A stretch of DNA of 64,000 nt from NCBI GenBank assembly GCA_951804985.1, contig OX638135.1, positions 71,763,695 through 71,827,694 on the forward strand, written 5' to 3'. Positions 22,698 to 34,100 of the stretch are shown in pieces; position 1 is the stretch's first letter, and the number at the start of each line of letters is the position of its first letter. The notes beneath the pieces are model-generated. The model did not search any database and was not told the origin of the DNA. It saw nothing but the letters and a program-made list of their open reading frames with translations. This stretch comes from Dryomyza anilis. Its lineage: Eukaryota; Arthropoda; Insecta; Diptera; Dryomyzidae. The position numbers and the translations under genes were made by a program.

Positions 22698-23157
22698 GTT
22701 GTGTCAATGTTACCATGAGGGACGGACGTGTCGTCTTCATGTCTTTTAAATGTGTTCCGTCCGTCGCTGTTACGTCTAGTTGTCGCGTAAAATTGTGTTT
22801 AGTGTGCCCGCCCATCATAAAATAACAATAAAAACAAAACTAAAATAAAACACAAATTAAATTAAACAAATTAAAACAAAATTACATTTTAATAAACACC
22901 AACCTAATAAATAGAACAATAAAATAACAAACAACAACAACACAATAGAACCGGTTTCGGGCTGTCTGCTGAGTTGCTGCACTCAATGTTTTTTTTTTGC
23001 AATTGCCAACGCAAAGGGCTTTTCTATGCTCTTTGCTGCACTTGCACAGGCTTGTATCGTATCCCTTCCCTCCCTCATCCTACGCTCTCATTTGTTTGTA
23101 TCAACTGCTGCGCGTTGGTAGTATGTACGTCTGTTTTGAAGTTTCCCAGTAGGAAAA

Positions 23158-23850
23158 ATGTTGCAAAAATTTCGCATAGATTTTTGCAACATTCGTGGGC
23201 TGAGAACGAATTTCTTCTCTATATATGCGTATGGGTCCGTCAATAGGCCACAAATAATGGCACTTGGTGAGACCCAGGTTAGTGAGAATGCAGATCCACT
23301 GGATTTTCAAATACCTGGGTATCACTTAGTGCCATTATTTTCTGCCCATAGGGGTCTCGCTCTTTTTATTCGGAGTGACGTTGTGTATCAACTGCAGCAA
23401 CAACATAGTGTGTCGGATAGCGAATTTAATACAATTTGGGTTAAATTCAAAATCCAAACACACATCATGCACTTGTGCTTTTTATATAGGAGTCCGAATC
23501 TCGAAAGGGTATCTAACTGTAATAAGCTAGATGCTCTATCTGATTCGATCTCAAATATATTGGAGCAATTTCCAGGCAGTGAAATTGTTGTTGCCGGCGA
23601 TTTTAATGTGCACAGCGTCACTTGGTTGAGCCACTCGGGTCTTCCAACACAGGAGGGTTGTTATGCTGAGCTGTTTACAGAGTGCAATCAACTCACTCAA
23701 TTGGTGAAGGAACCGACGTATCTCCCACGCGCCGGGGGCAAAGCCAAAAAGTCCTAGACCTTTTTCTGACTTCACATCATGAAAAATATGATGTAAAAGT
23801 CCTTGCACCTCTTGGTAACTCCGACCACTGTACTGTTTCCGCTGAGTTTT
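23158..23850 (+). pseudogene. LINE endonuclease domain, one frameshift
   Basis: EEP-type target-nicking domain. Motifs are DFCNIRGLRTNF, MALGETQVSE, GLALFIRSDVVYQL, IMHLCFLYRSPN, VVAGDFNVHSVTWLSHSG, and finally LAPLGNSDHCTVSAEF in another frame. The catalytic-type residues E (GETQ), D/N (GDFNVH) and SDH are all present. The frame shifts near 23745, where KAKKS stops and VLDLFLTSHHEKYDV continues. Confidence 0.85.
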
Positions 23851-25765
23851 CATATTCTAGTTTACGCGCCTCTTCGATTAAAGCCCCAAAGATTACTGTA
23901 TGGCTTTACGAAAAAGCAAATTGGATTGCGTTAAATGATTTTTTTCGCAAATTTAATTGGAAATTGTGTTTCGCAGACAGAGACATAAATGCCGCGGCTT
24001 TAATGGTACAATTAGGTATGCGGTCCTTCATACCTTCTAAAAAAATTAGCATTAAACCCAAATTAGCATTAAACTCATGGTTTAATGAGACTTGCAGGAT
24101 TGCAGTCAGGGCAAAAGAGGAAGCCTTTCAAAATTGGCGTTCTAACAAGAATGCTGACATAGAAAGACTTCGCATATATGCTAGGAATCGCTGTAATGCC
24201 GTGATCTCGCGCGAAAAGTTTCTTCACGAACAAAATGCGCGTAAAAAAGTCCTACTCTACCATAGAGGTAGTCAAAATTTCTGCTCATTCGTAAGAAGGG
24301 TGATGAATCAGACGACATCGTCTACTCCAACTGTTATTATGAATGGCCAGACCTTCACTGACTCGGTTGATAAAGCTAATCTCTTGCAGAATTATTTGCA
24401 ATAATTCAACGCTCCCAGATACCAATCAACCACTGCCCGATGTCGATTTTGTTTCTTCTGCAATGCCGGAGATTCATTTTCGAACTCGGGCAGTTAAAAA
24501 GGTTTTAGCAAACCTCAACATTAACAAAGCCTCTGGGCCAGATGGCATATCTGCCCATGTGTTGAAGAAGTGCGCGTCAACGCTGGCTTGTCTGTTGCGT
24601 AACCTTTTCAACATCTCCTACACGACAGGAGTTTTTCCATCTTGTTGGAAGGTTGCCAATGTCCAGCCAGTTCCGTAATAGGGCGAGGCTACGAACCCTG
24701 CCAATTACCGACCCATTGCAATATGTTCTGCGCTCTCCAAGGTAATGGAAATCGTAATTAACTTCCTTTTTGTAAACTATCTAGAGCGAAACGAATTACT
24801 TAGTGACCGACAATATGGTTTCCGTAGGACCAGATCCACAGGTGACTTGATAGCGGTCCTCTCCGAAAAGTGGAATAATTGTGTTCACCTTTTCGGGGAA
24901 AGTAAGGTTGTTGCTCTGGATATTTCCAAAGCTTTTGATCGAGTGTGGCATAAAGCCCTCGTCTCAAAATTAATTGCATATGGTGTCGGTGAATCTTTTA
25001 CTCGATGGATATCGAGTTTTCTCCAGGGTCGTTCAATACGAGGTGCGATGGATGGTGTGTTCTCCGAACAACATTCCATCAATTCTGGAGTTCCGCAGGG
25101 TTCCGTCCTATCCCCGTCCCTATTTCTGGTATTTATCAATGACCTTCTGTCATTGACCCAGAACCCAATTCATTCCTTTGCAGATGACAGTAACATTTGT
25201 CATTCATATTCGTTCAACAAGCGCCCAAACTCTTTGGAGATTGAGAGTAAAAGACGCACTGTTGTCTGTTATCTCACAAAAGAATGGATTCACCCCTCCC
25301 TTCCCTCAATATGGGTGCTGTGGATATTGCGCAGTCAGCTTCTCTTGACGTTCTGGGCATATCAATTCTATGTGATCTCCGTTGGAATGACCACATATTT
25401 AATGTGTCGAAAGAAGCGGCCAAGTGCCTCGGTTTTCTGAAACGGAGGCATATTTCACTCCTGCTGACTTACGCACTGTCTACACTACCTATATTCGGCC
25501 TACGATGGAATACAACTCGCACATGTGGGCAGGGGCTTCTAAATCTTCTTTGGAGTTCCTGGACCGAATCCAACAACGTGCAATATATTTAATAGGGGAT
25601 GAAAATATTTCATCCTCTATTGGCTCTCTTGAGCGCCGACGGACCGTTGGTTGTGTAAGCCTGTTTTATAGGTATTACAATGGTAAGTGTTCGAGGGAGA
25701 TACATGGCCTGATTCCACCAGGTCGTGTGTTCTCTCGTTCTAGTCGGACATCGAACCAAGCCTCA
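23682..25765 (+). pseudogene. LINE reverse transcriptase, several breaks
   Basis: The post-endonuclease linker is open to a stop at 24402-24404. RT then continues at about 24415 (NKASGPDGISAHVLKKC) to an in-frame TAA near 24676 and on from 24690 (NPANYRPIAICSALSKVME). The rest includes DRQYGFRRTRSTGDLIAVL, VALDISKAFDRVWHKAL, SGVPQGSVLSPSLFLVFIND and the active-site region SFADDSN, with F in place of the usual Y. After that the frame shifts more than once (25230-25440). The thumb/C-terminal part (YIRPTMEYNSHMWAGASKSS) is followed by truncation into copia sequence at about 25767. Confidence 0.85.
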
Positions 25766-25767
25766 CA

Positions 25768-26090
25768 ATCGAGTAATTTCGCCTTGATTGCTACTCCAGT
25801 AATGTCGGTGCCACTATTTTCAATACCCATAATAAAAGGTTTGAAATCTTCACTAAGTCCCGCTAGCATAATAGCAAAAGCTACTCAGGGGAAATAGGAA
25901 ATTTTATGTTGGCCAATTTATTGTACGAGCCGATAGTCTGATTCACGTAATCCGTCATTGACACACAGTCTTCTAATCGAAATGATATGAGTTTACGCAA
26001 AAGTGCAATTTTTCGGGAGAGTCCATTGTCCTCATACAACGATTACAATTTTTCCCAAATCCAGATGCAGTCATTTCATTTTGAATGTGT
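25768..26090 (-). pseudogene. copia gag fragment, second copy
   Basis: Nearly identical to 21724-22050, including the gag tail SEDFKPFIMGIENSGTDITG. It starts abruptly at the LINE junction (TCACAATCGAG) and is followed by a mariner-type element at the same position as in the first copy. The two share a duplicated ancestor. Confidence 0.8.
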
Positions 26091-26091
26091 A

Positions 26092-27410
26092 CATTAGATT
26101 GACAATGGAAAAATCATGATTTCGAATCGAGAGGAGGTCACCCCCTAGAAATGCTCTATTGGATGAGAAAATCTATGTGAAGAATTTTCAGCGAAATCCG
26201 AATATGGGAAATGGACCCGCCGGGACCTCAAAGTATGCGTTTTCGTACCTAAATCGACAATTCTGTATTTGTATTGAAATTATGTCTCTCAAACACATTA
26301 AACTAAAAAAGTGGGTAAGTCATAAGTTGTAAAATTTTATTAGATTTTCAACAAACTACAAATAAAAAAAATGGATATAAAATACATAAGTAGTGATTAT
26401 TTTAACAGGCATCCTTCGTTTTTTATTTTTATCAGTCACGCTTTGCCTGAAACAAATTAATCTCTAAAGTTCGATTCCCATCTCAAATTTATTTTGAATA
26501 TGTGTTTGACATATCTTGCGATTATTTTAGGATGAATAAAAAAATTTAGACTTTTTAAAATATAGCGATATTAATGCATTTTTTGATGCAGTTTTTACCA
26601 ATTATTTTGTTGTAATTAATAATTAATTTTAATAATTTAATTTCCTCTTAAAATAATCGCAAGGAATGTTAAAAACATATTCTAAAAAAAATTGAGATGG
26701 GCATCTACTTTTGAGATTAATTTGTTTCGGGCCAGGAGTAACTAATGAAAATAAAAAACAAAAGATGCCTGTTTAAATGATCACTGCTTCTGTATTTTGT
26801 ATCCGATTTTTTCATTTATAGTTAGTTTAAATAATAATAATAATAGTTTGGCACTACAGTTCTATAAGAACTTAGGCCGAGCTCTCTCACCATTTTGAGC
26901 TGTGCGTGTTATATTTGTACTCAAAAGTGTGGGACCGACAGCTTATTGCCGAATCCGAACGGCGGGTGAGAGCTTTTCATAGGCAATGTTTTATTCTAGT
27001 AGGTTTGCCATTTACTGCCGAGAGGTAGCGCGGTATAGAAAAATGTTTCTATGAAAAGATGTTGTTAGCCCAAGTCCAGGCTTGAACCGGGGACTTTTCG
27101 GCTCGCAGTCTAACGCACTAACCATTGAGCCACCGCGACTACTTAAAAGCTAATAAAATTTTCCAACAGATGACATGCCCATATTTTTAGTTTATTGTGT
27201 TTGTGGGACGTCATTTCAATTCAATTTGGAAATTGTTGATTTCGGTATGAAAACGCCTACTTTGAGGTCCCGGGGGTCCATTTCTCATATTCGGATTTCG
27301 CTGAAAATTCTCCACATCGATTGTTTCATTCTATACAGCATTGCTAGGGGGTGACCTTCAAAATCAAACTCGATATTTTTTTTTCATACAAAGTCATTGT
27401 CTGTCTAGTG
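26092..27410. mobile_element. Mariner-type non-autonomous element, longer copy
   Basis: TA lies on both sides (26090-26091, 27411-27412), with terminal inverted repeats CATTAGATTGACAATG and CACTAGACAGACAATG. The inverted similarity continues inward for over 200 bp (GGTCACCCCCTAG, GGACCCGCCGGGACCTCAAAG). No transposase ORF. It carries a nested SINE (about 26835-27143). Confidence 0.75.
26835..27143 (-). mobile_element. tRNA-derived SINE (minus), nested
   Basis: Complete copy from a (TTA)n-type tail at the left to the tRNA-like head at the right. The host is the mariner-type element at 26092-27410. I could not fix its target duplication. Confidence 0.85.
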
Positions 27411-27412
27411 TA

Positions 27413-27798
27413 CATAAAGCGATTCATGTATAGACAAATCTATTTTTGCTTTTGCCTTTCGAAGTTTTCCTGCAACTGTTCCTGTAACCGGCAGCGAAAT
27501 ACAACCATCTACACGCATAGAAAAAAAAAACGTTTATCGGCCGTTTGCGACAAAAGAATTTCTTTTACAAATCCTCTCAACAGTGCCTGTAAAAGTTGAC
27601 ATGTTGCAAAAAAAAAAGAGTTTATGGTAAATGTTGTCTTTATTGTTCTGAAAGGATTACACACTGTTAATGGACAGTGGTCGAATGGAAGTGTACTGGA
27701 TTTGCAATCTGAAGGAAGAGAGTTCAAGTCACCGCCCGGGCAAAGTAAAAATCATGTTTTTTTCAATTAATAAAAAGAAATAAATTTTAAATAAATAA

Positions 27799-27801
<3 letters not shown>
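27413..27801. other. Flank module B' and unassigned sequence
   Basis: 27413-27578 repeats module B. After 27578 the sequence is different and no gene is visible. Confidence 0.5.
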
Positions 27802-27878
<77 letters not shown>

Positions 27879-27915
27879 CTATATATATATATATATTTAT
27901 ATATATTTATATATA

Positions 27916-28003
<88 letters not shown>
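27802..28003. repeat. (TA)n microsatellite
   Basis: About 200 bp of almost pure TA with a few TTTATA interruptions. It lies about 100 bp before a mini-me/DINE-like repeat, which characteristically carries TA and GTCY tracts. Confidence 0.95.
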
Positions 28004-28004
<1 letters not shown>

Positions 28005-28107
28005 GAAATAAAAATAAATAAACTTTAAAAAAAATATTAAAAATTTAATAAAAAAATTAATGAAAAAAATAATAATGATAACTAAAAATCATTTTTTTTT
28101 TAATTTT

Positions 28108-28284
28108 TATACCCTACACTAAGAGTGAAAGGGTATATTCAGTTTGGTACGCCGTTTGTAACACCCAGAAGAAAGCATCTCCGGTATGGAAAAGTATATA
28201 TATTCTTGATCAGCATGACCTCCTGAGTCGATTTAGCGATGTCCGTCTGTCCGTCTGTCTGTCTGTCTGTCCGTCTGTCTGTCC

Positions 28285-28318
<34 letters not shown>

Positions 28319-28855
28319 TGAAATCCCTAAGGCTTTTAAAATTGAAGAGCTAGATAAATGAAACTTATAACTTAGATTACTAATATACCTACGCTGTATG
28401 TGCGTATTGGCGAGATCGGTCCATTGTGACCTATGATCCGACCACTTATGTTCAAATACCTCATATAAAATGTACATATAAAGATCAATTTTTATGTATA
28501 CGTGCTTAGGTAAACTTTTTTGGTCAAATATATATTGATATCATGCTCAAATACATGATAATAATGTTTTCCGGTGAAAAGACTTGTGGTTCACAAAAAA
28601 AAATCGAAATTCGGTACACCTACCCATTTGTAAATATGGGTATCAAATGAATGGAAATTCTTCAGCGATTGAATGTTTGTAGTTATTTTCAGGATTCGTA
28701 TACCCTGGTGACCTATATATCACTTTGAATGGTAACCACACATATGTGTAGGGTATTTATAGTCGGCTTAGACCGACTATAATTTTGATAATCCTAACTA
28801 TCATAATTACACCTACTTTAAAATTTCCCATGTGATCTAACCTTCCCAACTGGTT
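28108..28855 (+). mobile_element. mini-me/DINE-like element with (GTCY)n
   Basis: Leader ATACCCTACACTAAGAGTG, then the core GGTATGGAAAAGTATATATA plus TTCTTGATCAGCATGACC, then a GTCC/GTCT microsatellite at about 28242-28318. The following unique region ends in TATAGTCGGC...GACCGACTATAA. Related copies are at 50790-51476 (+), 55670-56287 (-) and 58430-59043 (-). This combination is described for dipteran mini-me elements. Confidence 0.75.
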
Positions 28856-29059
28856 TAACTTAAAAAAGCAAACGAAAAACTCGTTTGGTCCAAACGAAAA
28901 ACCGGTTTGGTCAAAAGAAACGAAGTTCTTTTGTCTAATTTTATTTCAACAAAAAGATTCTTCTCAGTTTTAGATGTCCTTGTTTCAGAAAGTCGACGTG
29001 GAGCGATGAAAAAAAAATGTCTAGATTTTTCATACAAACTTGAATCAGTCTAATGTAGA
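28856..29059. repeat. Short interspersed repeat unit
   Basis: 28970-29055 (TTCTCAGTTTTAGA through GAATCAGTCTAATGTA) recurs at 48235-48345 (-), 50685-50765 (+), 60785-60880 (-) and 62175-62275 (+). In the large inverted repeat it forms the ends of an inner palindrome. Confidence 0.6.
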
Positions 29060-29437
29060 TACACACAAAAAATTCCTATGGTGATATTAATAAAAATGTG
29101 GTTTAAATTTTTGTTAATATACGGTCAACAAGAAATATTTGTTTTATTTACAAATATTTACAATTCCCATTTTTCATTGTTATATTAACAAATGGTCTTT
29201 AATAAAGTACTTTTGTCCTAAGTATTAACAAAGTAAATTTGTGTGATATACAAATTTATTTTTTTAGATGAACAAATTTATGTTGTTCGACGAACAAATT
29301 TATTTTGTTCTATAAACAAATTTGTTTTGTTCTATAAACAAATTTGTTTTGTTCTATAAACAAAATTATTTTGTTTGAAAAATATATTTTTTAGAACGTC
29401 CTGTTCCTTTATAATTAGAAGAAAAAATTGTGTGTTA
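29060..29437. mobile_element. MITE with CACACAAAAAATT-type ends
   Basis: TACACACAAAAAATTCC at the left is matched by inverted GAAAAAATTGTGTGTTA at the right. The interior has three tandem copies of a ~22 bp unit (ACAAATTTGTTTTGTTCTAT) at 29310-29370. No ORF. Confidence 0.6.
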
Positions 29438-29480
29438 ATTTCCCTTCTTATTATAAAGACTGGTGTGAAGATAGCGCATC

Positions 29481-29539
29481 GCGGCGAATTGGAGTTATCC
29501 CACAATTTGTGAAGTTAGCGCACAATTTGAATTCGCCGC
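29481..29539. other. Hairpin-forming subterminal motif
   Basis: GCGGCGAATT (29481-29490) pairs with AATTCGCCGC (29530-29539), enclosing two CACAATTTG copies. Right-arm equivalent at 38652-38690; third copy near 15490-15550. Confidence 0.6.
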
Positions 29540-30465
29540 TTTTTTTTTGTTTTTTTGTTTAAATATAACATATTAAAATCTTCTTATTTTTTGCATTTCC
29601 ATATAATATAATCAATAATATACTACAAACCGATATAAAGCCATATATTTTTATAATTACTAAAATTGCATATATTTTAAAATAATAACAAAACGCTTAA
29701 AATGAAAACAGCACCATAATTTTTGAATGTATGTTAAATAAAATAGCTCTAGCTAATTTCAATGTACCAATATGCGCTTCTATCGTGCCAAAAATGGCGT
29801 TTTTAAAAGGGGAACCTATTTCAATTTAAAATGTAAAAATGCATTTCTTGAAACTTAAAAAAAAAAACGCTTAAAATAAAAAAACACCTCGAGATTTTTT
29901 GATATTTTGTAGATAATAGGATAAGCTAACGATTATTTTCAAAAATCGTACTAGCCCACTTTTTATTCAGGGTCGTTCATGGTGAAAAGTGGGTCTAAAG
30001 ATTGACAATTTTTCAGTCGCAGTGTGGAAAAAATGCATTTATTAAAACTTTAAAAAAAACGCTTCAAATAAAAAAAACCCCTCGAGATTTTTTAATATTT
30101 TGTAGATAATAGAATAAGCTAACGATTATTTAAAAAAAGTGTACTATTTTCAGGGTCCATCATGGTGAAAAATCGGTCCAAAGATGGAAAATGTTGCAGT
30201 CGCAGGTGCTCCTGATCTAAGATAAGATAAGATAAAGAAGATGAATGTTTTAGCAAATGTCTGAGCCTTTTAGCGTAGTCGTTTTCAATGTCACAACCAT
30301 GAAAAAAATATTCAATAGGAGAACATAAGTGCTCCTGATCTAAGATGGCACTATTGGCCATTTAAAAATATATCTCATATTAATTAGAAGTTGCATTTTA
30401 AATTCAAAATTCATAAATAATATATTATGTGACCACATTTTAATTTACCTATATCTCGTATATAG

Positions 30466-30602
30466 AGTCGGTGGCTCAGATGGTTAAGGCGTTGGAGTAC
30501 GAGTCGAAAGATCGCTGGTGCGAACGCAACTGAATAATTAAAAAAATAACTTGTTTTCTATACAGCGCGATCTCTCGGCAGAAATTGGCCACCTTATAGT
30601 AA
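30466..30602 (+). mobile_element. tRNA-like SINE, second type (left arm)
   Basis: A-box-like TGGCTCAGATGG and B-box-like GGTGCGAACGC in a tRNA-like head, then CTATACAGCGCGATCTCTCGG, which resembles the body of the main SINE family (CTATACCGCGCTACCTCTCGG). The inverted partner is 35868-36003. Confidence 0.65.
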
Positions 30603-30725
30603 AAACATAATAAAAGACATATATTTTAATTGTAAGACACTGTTTATTGTTGATAGAGATAATACGTTTTATAGTTTTGTAAGATCATAGGCTTTTAAAT
30701 GTAATCTTTATAATATATTTTTTAG

Positions 30726-30728
<3 letters not shown>

Positions 30729-30799
<71 letters not shown>

Positions 30800-30903
30800 A
30801 TTAATTTCAATCAACAATAATTTTTTGAAATATCTGAAGAAGCATGATAAACATATATAATTTTGATATTTATTATGTTTTTATTTACATAAATCATTAT
30901 TGT

Positions 30904-30982
<79 letters not shown>
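30729..30982. repeat. Two (TA)n microsatellites
   Basis: Nearly pure TA at 30729-30787 and 30907-30982, separated by ~120 bp of AT-rich sequence. They lie between the left arm and the env-like pseudogene. Confidence 0.9.
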
Positions 30983-30984
<2 letters not shown>

Positions 30985-31116
30985 CATACATTTATTTTCC
31001 CATTTATTTCATACATAAATCTTTTTATTTTATTCGATTATTTTCAGACATTTTAGAATAAACATTATTAATCAACAATATTCATACTTTTTATTATATT
31101 TTCCGTAAGTTCCGGC

Positions 31117-34100
31117 ATGCCCCAAAATGGACAAACGATTGAAGTAAATATAACTAAATTAGAAGACACAACATATGTGTATCTAGATCCGATTGGCAAC
31201 ATGGATGTAATTACATCCTCATGGAGACTTGTTCTGTATTACGACCTTGATTCATATTTGATGGAGATGTCAGAAATTCCAAAATACATAGAACTCATAA
31301 AAGCACAATGTCTTAAATTTCATTCGTTTACTAATCAGTGCATGATGTTAATGGAATCAATGGAAAATAAATATTAAACATTAAATAATAATAATAATGG
31401 CATGATCCATGTGAAAAACAAACAAAAAAGAGGAGTACTAAATTCGATGGGATCCATGTTTCACATATTATTTTGAGTTATGGATAATGATGATCGGGGA
31501 AAACTAGGAGTTGATATGAAAAATTTACTGTCTGATGAAATAATAAATATGGCAAATAACACAAATTTTTCGATTGAAACTGTTGTTATGTTTGCACTTT
31601 TGGAAAGCAGTTGAATATATTGATCCAACACTGTAATGATATTCAAATATCGATTATTAACTTGATTACGAATCTGAAAGATCAAGGGGCATATTATTAC
31701 TTAATTAAAACGTCTACAATGATGAATGAAATCACAGATATTAAATCTAAACTCCCATTCAAATTAAAATTACCAGGTCAGGAAAAAGGCAAAGAACTTA
31801 TAGAAATATTTCGCTTGATGTCGGTGACTGAAATAATAATCGAAAAGCGATTAATGATCGGTATTAAAATTCCTTTAATTGAGTCAGAAAAATCAACTGT
31901 ATACAGTGTTTTGGTATACCGTTTCACCAAGATAATATTCTTCTAATGCCAAAACTAAGATTTTATATTATAGTTTTTAATCTTGGACTGAACAGTTACT
32001 TACCAATGAGTCGTGTCGAATTACTGAGCTGCAAAGAAAGCACCGAAAAAAGTTTCATGTGTTATAATGATAGGCCCTGGAAAACTATAACAGAAGGGAC
32101 ATGCGAGGCATCTGCACTACACCAGTCACATACAAGTAAATGTCAATTTGAACAAATTGAAGAACAAAATATATTCATTGAATTGTACAACAAAAATACA
32201 TGGCTGTTTAAAGTATTTAATACCACCAAAATTAGTGTTTCATGTAAATTTGGAAAACACTATTGGATGACATTACCATCGCAAGGAATTATACACTAAG
32301 AACCACACTGTGCTGTACGATATGAAGGTGGTTTATTTTCGTCCTCATACACTGTTGAATCAAATAGCAATATTGATTTAAATCAAGGATTGGAACCTAA
32401 ACGAATAACGGTTTCGGTTTTTTTTGCGTTTCGGTTTCGGTTACGGTTTCGGTTTAAAGTTTTTACAACGAAACGGTTTCGGTATACCGGTTCCATGTTA
32501 CGGTTTCGGTTTTGATTTCGGTTTTTGTATAAAATATTTCATAATTTTCAATGCCTTCAACAAAAAACCTGGGATAAAGTTGAACATGGGGTAATTAATG
32601 TCGGCAATTGCAATTTTTGACCATGTTTTTGCATTTAAAAAATAAAAACAATTGTCAAGAACTTCTGCATTATTGCATCAACTTTTTCATCCATAATTAT
32701 AATAAAATTAATATATATTTTCTGCATATCGAACCAAGTGAAAAAAAATGTTTAACGAGTGCTGGTTGTGTTTAAAATGATCGAATATTGTATATCTTTT
32801 GAAATAAAAACTGGTTTGGAAATAATCTAACATTGTTTATATGGTGCTAAGTTATGTTCAAATTGTGATATTGGGGTAAAGTAAGAATCATTTTCTGGGA
32901 TAAAGTGGGAAACGTAATTTAAGCAACAAACGTAATGTCAGTGCAACTATTGTGTTATATGAATTATTTAATTGATTTCGCCAATAAAAAAAACTTCAAT
33001 CGTGACCACAAACCAATAAAAAGCAACATTTTGACTTCACCTCAGATATGATCTGAATTGCAGAAGAGAGCCGAGAAGCGAACCTTAAACTAGATCAACA
33101 AAAGTAGGCATATTTCTGTTTTCAATAACGAATTACGATGCGCATACACACACTTTCACAACGACAATTCTTCGTTGCTATCCTGTATCATCACATGGCA
33201 ACAGACGCATGACAACGGACAAACGCATGACAACAGACAGTCGCATGGCACCACACTACATGTATGTATCTAGTACAGCTATCTAGTTGGCAACAACAAC
33301 GAGTTTTCTTTGTGGTAAAAAAAGTCCCGCCAAAAATTCTATCAAAAGCAGATTTGTGAAAACAAAAACACAAAAAGTAATATCAGCTAAATGTGGTATA
33401 CTGTGAAAATGTTCATATATATTTTTTTTTGGTTTTATAAGTTACATTAATTAATCCACATAGAACTCTTTTTGAAGCCACTTTTGAAGCACTTTTGAAG
33501 CTATTTACCGCTTCAAAAGTGCTTCATAGACCTTATTTTTAAGATGCTTATATTCATTATCCTTGAAAAAAAAAACACACATCTTCATAAATATTTTGCA
33601 CGCTTTCTATTGTTACTTGTTGTTCAATATTTAGCAATATCATGAATTCTTTTGAATTTCATTATTACCTTAAAAACATAATAAATACATTAAAATGATA
33701 AAAACTTGCTCTTGTTCTGCCGCTAAAAAAAAAACAAATTTTATACCAAAGACCGTTGTTTTGGAAATATTCGTGTCGATCATGTATTTCCCGGTGACAA
33801 CGATATCGGCTACAATTCGTTTGAATGTCGGTTGAATATCGTGTGATTACAATTTTTGATTCATGTATCAAACGAAACGTTGAGTACGCTCGTTTTGAGA
33901 GTTTTTTTGTTGCCAGCATATAAATCATACGACAAAGTCATGATACAACTATAAAGTACTAGAATAAAAAGAGAAATTTATTCTTGTTCTACTTCTGTGC
34001 CTACCGAAATGTCAGAAGTCCCAAAGTAATGTCAAACTTTTTTGATTTTTTTTTATCAAGACTTTTGTATTTTTTATTTCCTTTTCAAACTTCAATATTT

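Larger units (their letters stand above)
22698..25767 (+). mobile_element. CR1/Jockey-like LINE, 3'-truncated
   Basis: A non-LTR element with a 5' untranslated region (22698-23157), endonuclease and reverse transcriptase. It is cut at 25767 by an abrupt switch to copia gag sequence. The left edge is where similarity to module B stops. The RT motif style (SGVPQGSVLSPSLF, FADDSN) suggests a CR1/Jockey-group LINE; I cannot name the clade. Confidence 0.78.

Noticed and set aside
28139..28477. 112-aa ORF with a long RQTDRQTD run
   Set aside because: It is the translation of the GTCY microsatellite and core of a mini-me repeat.
30844..31056. 70-aa ORF with a YIYIYI run
   Set aside because: Translation of a TA microsatellite.
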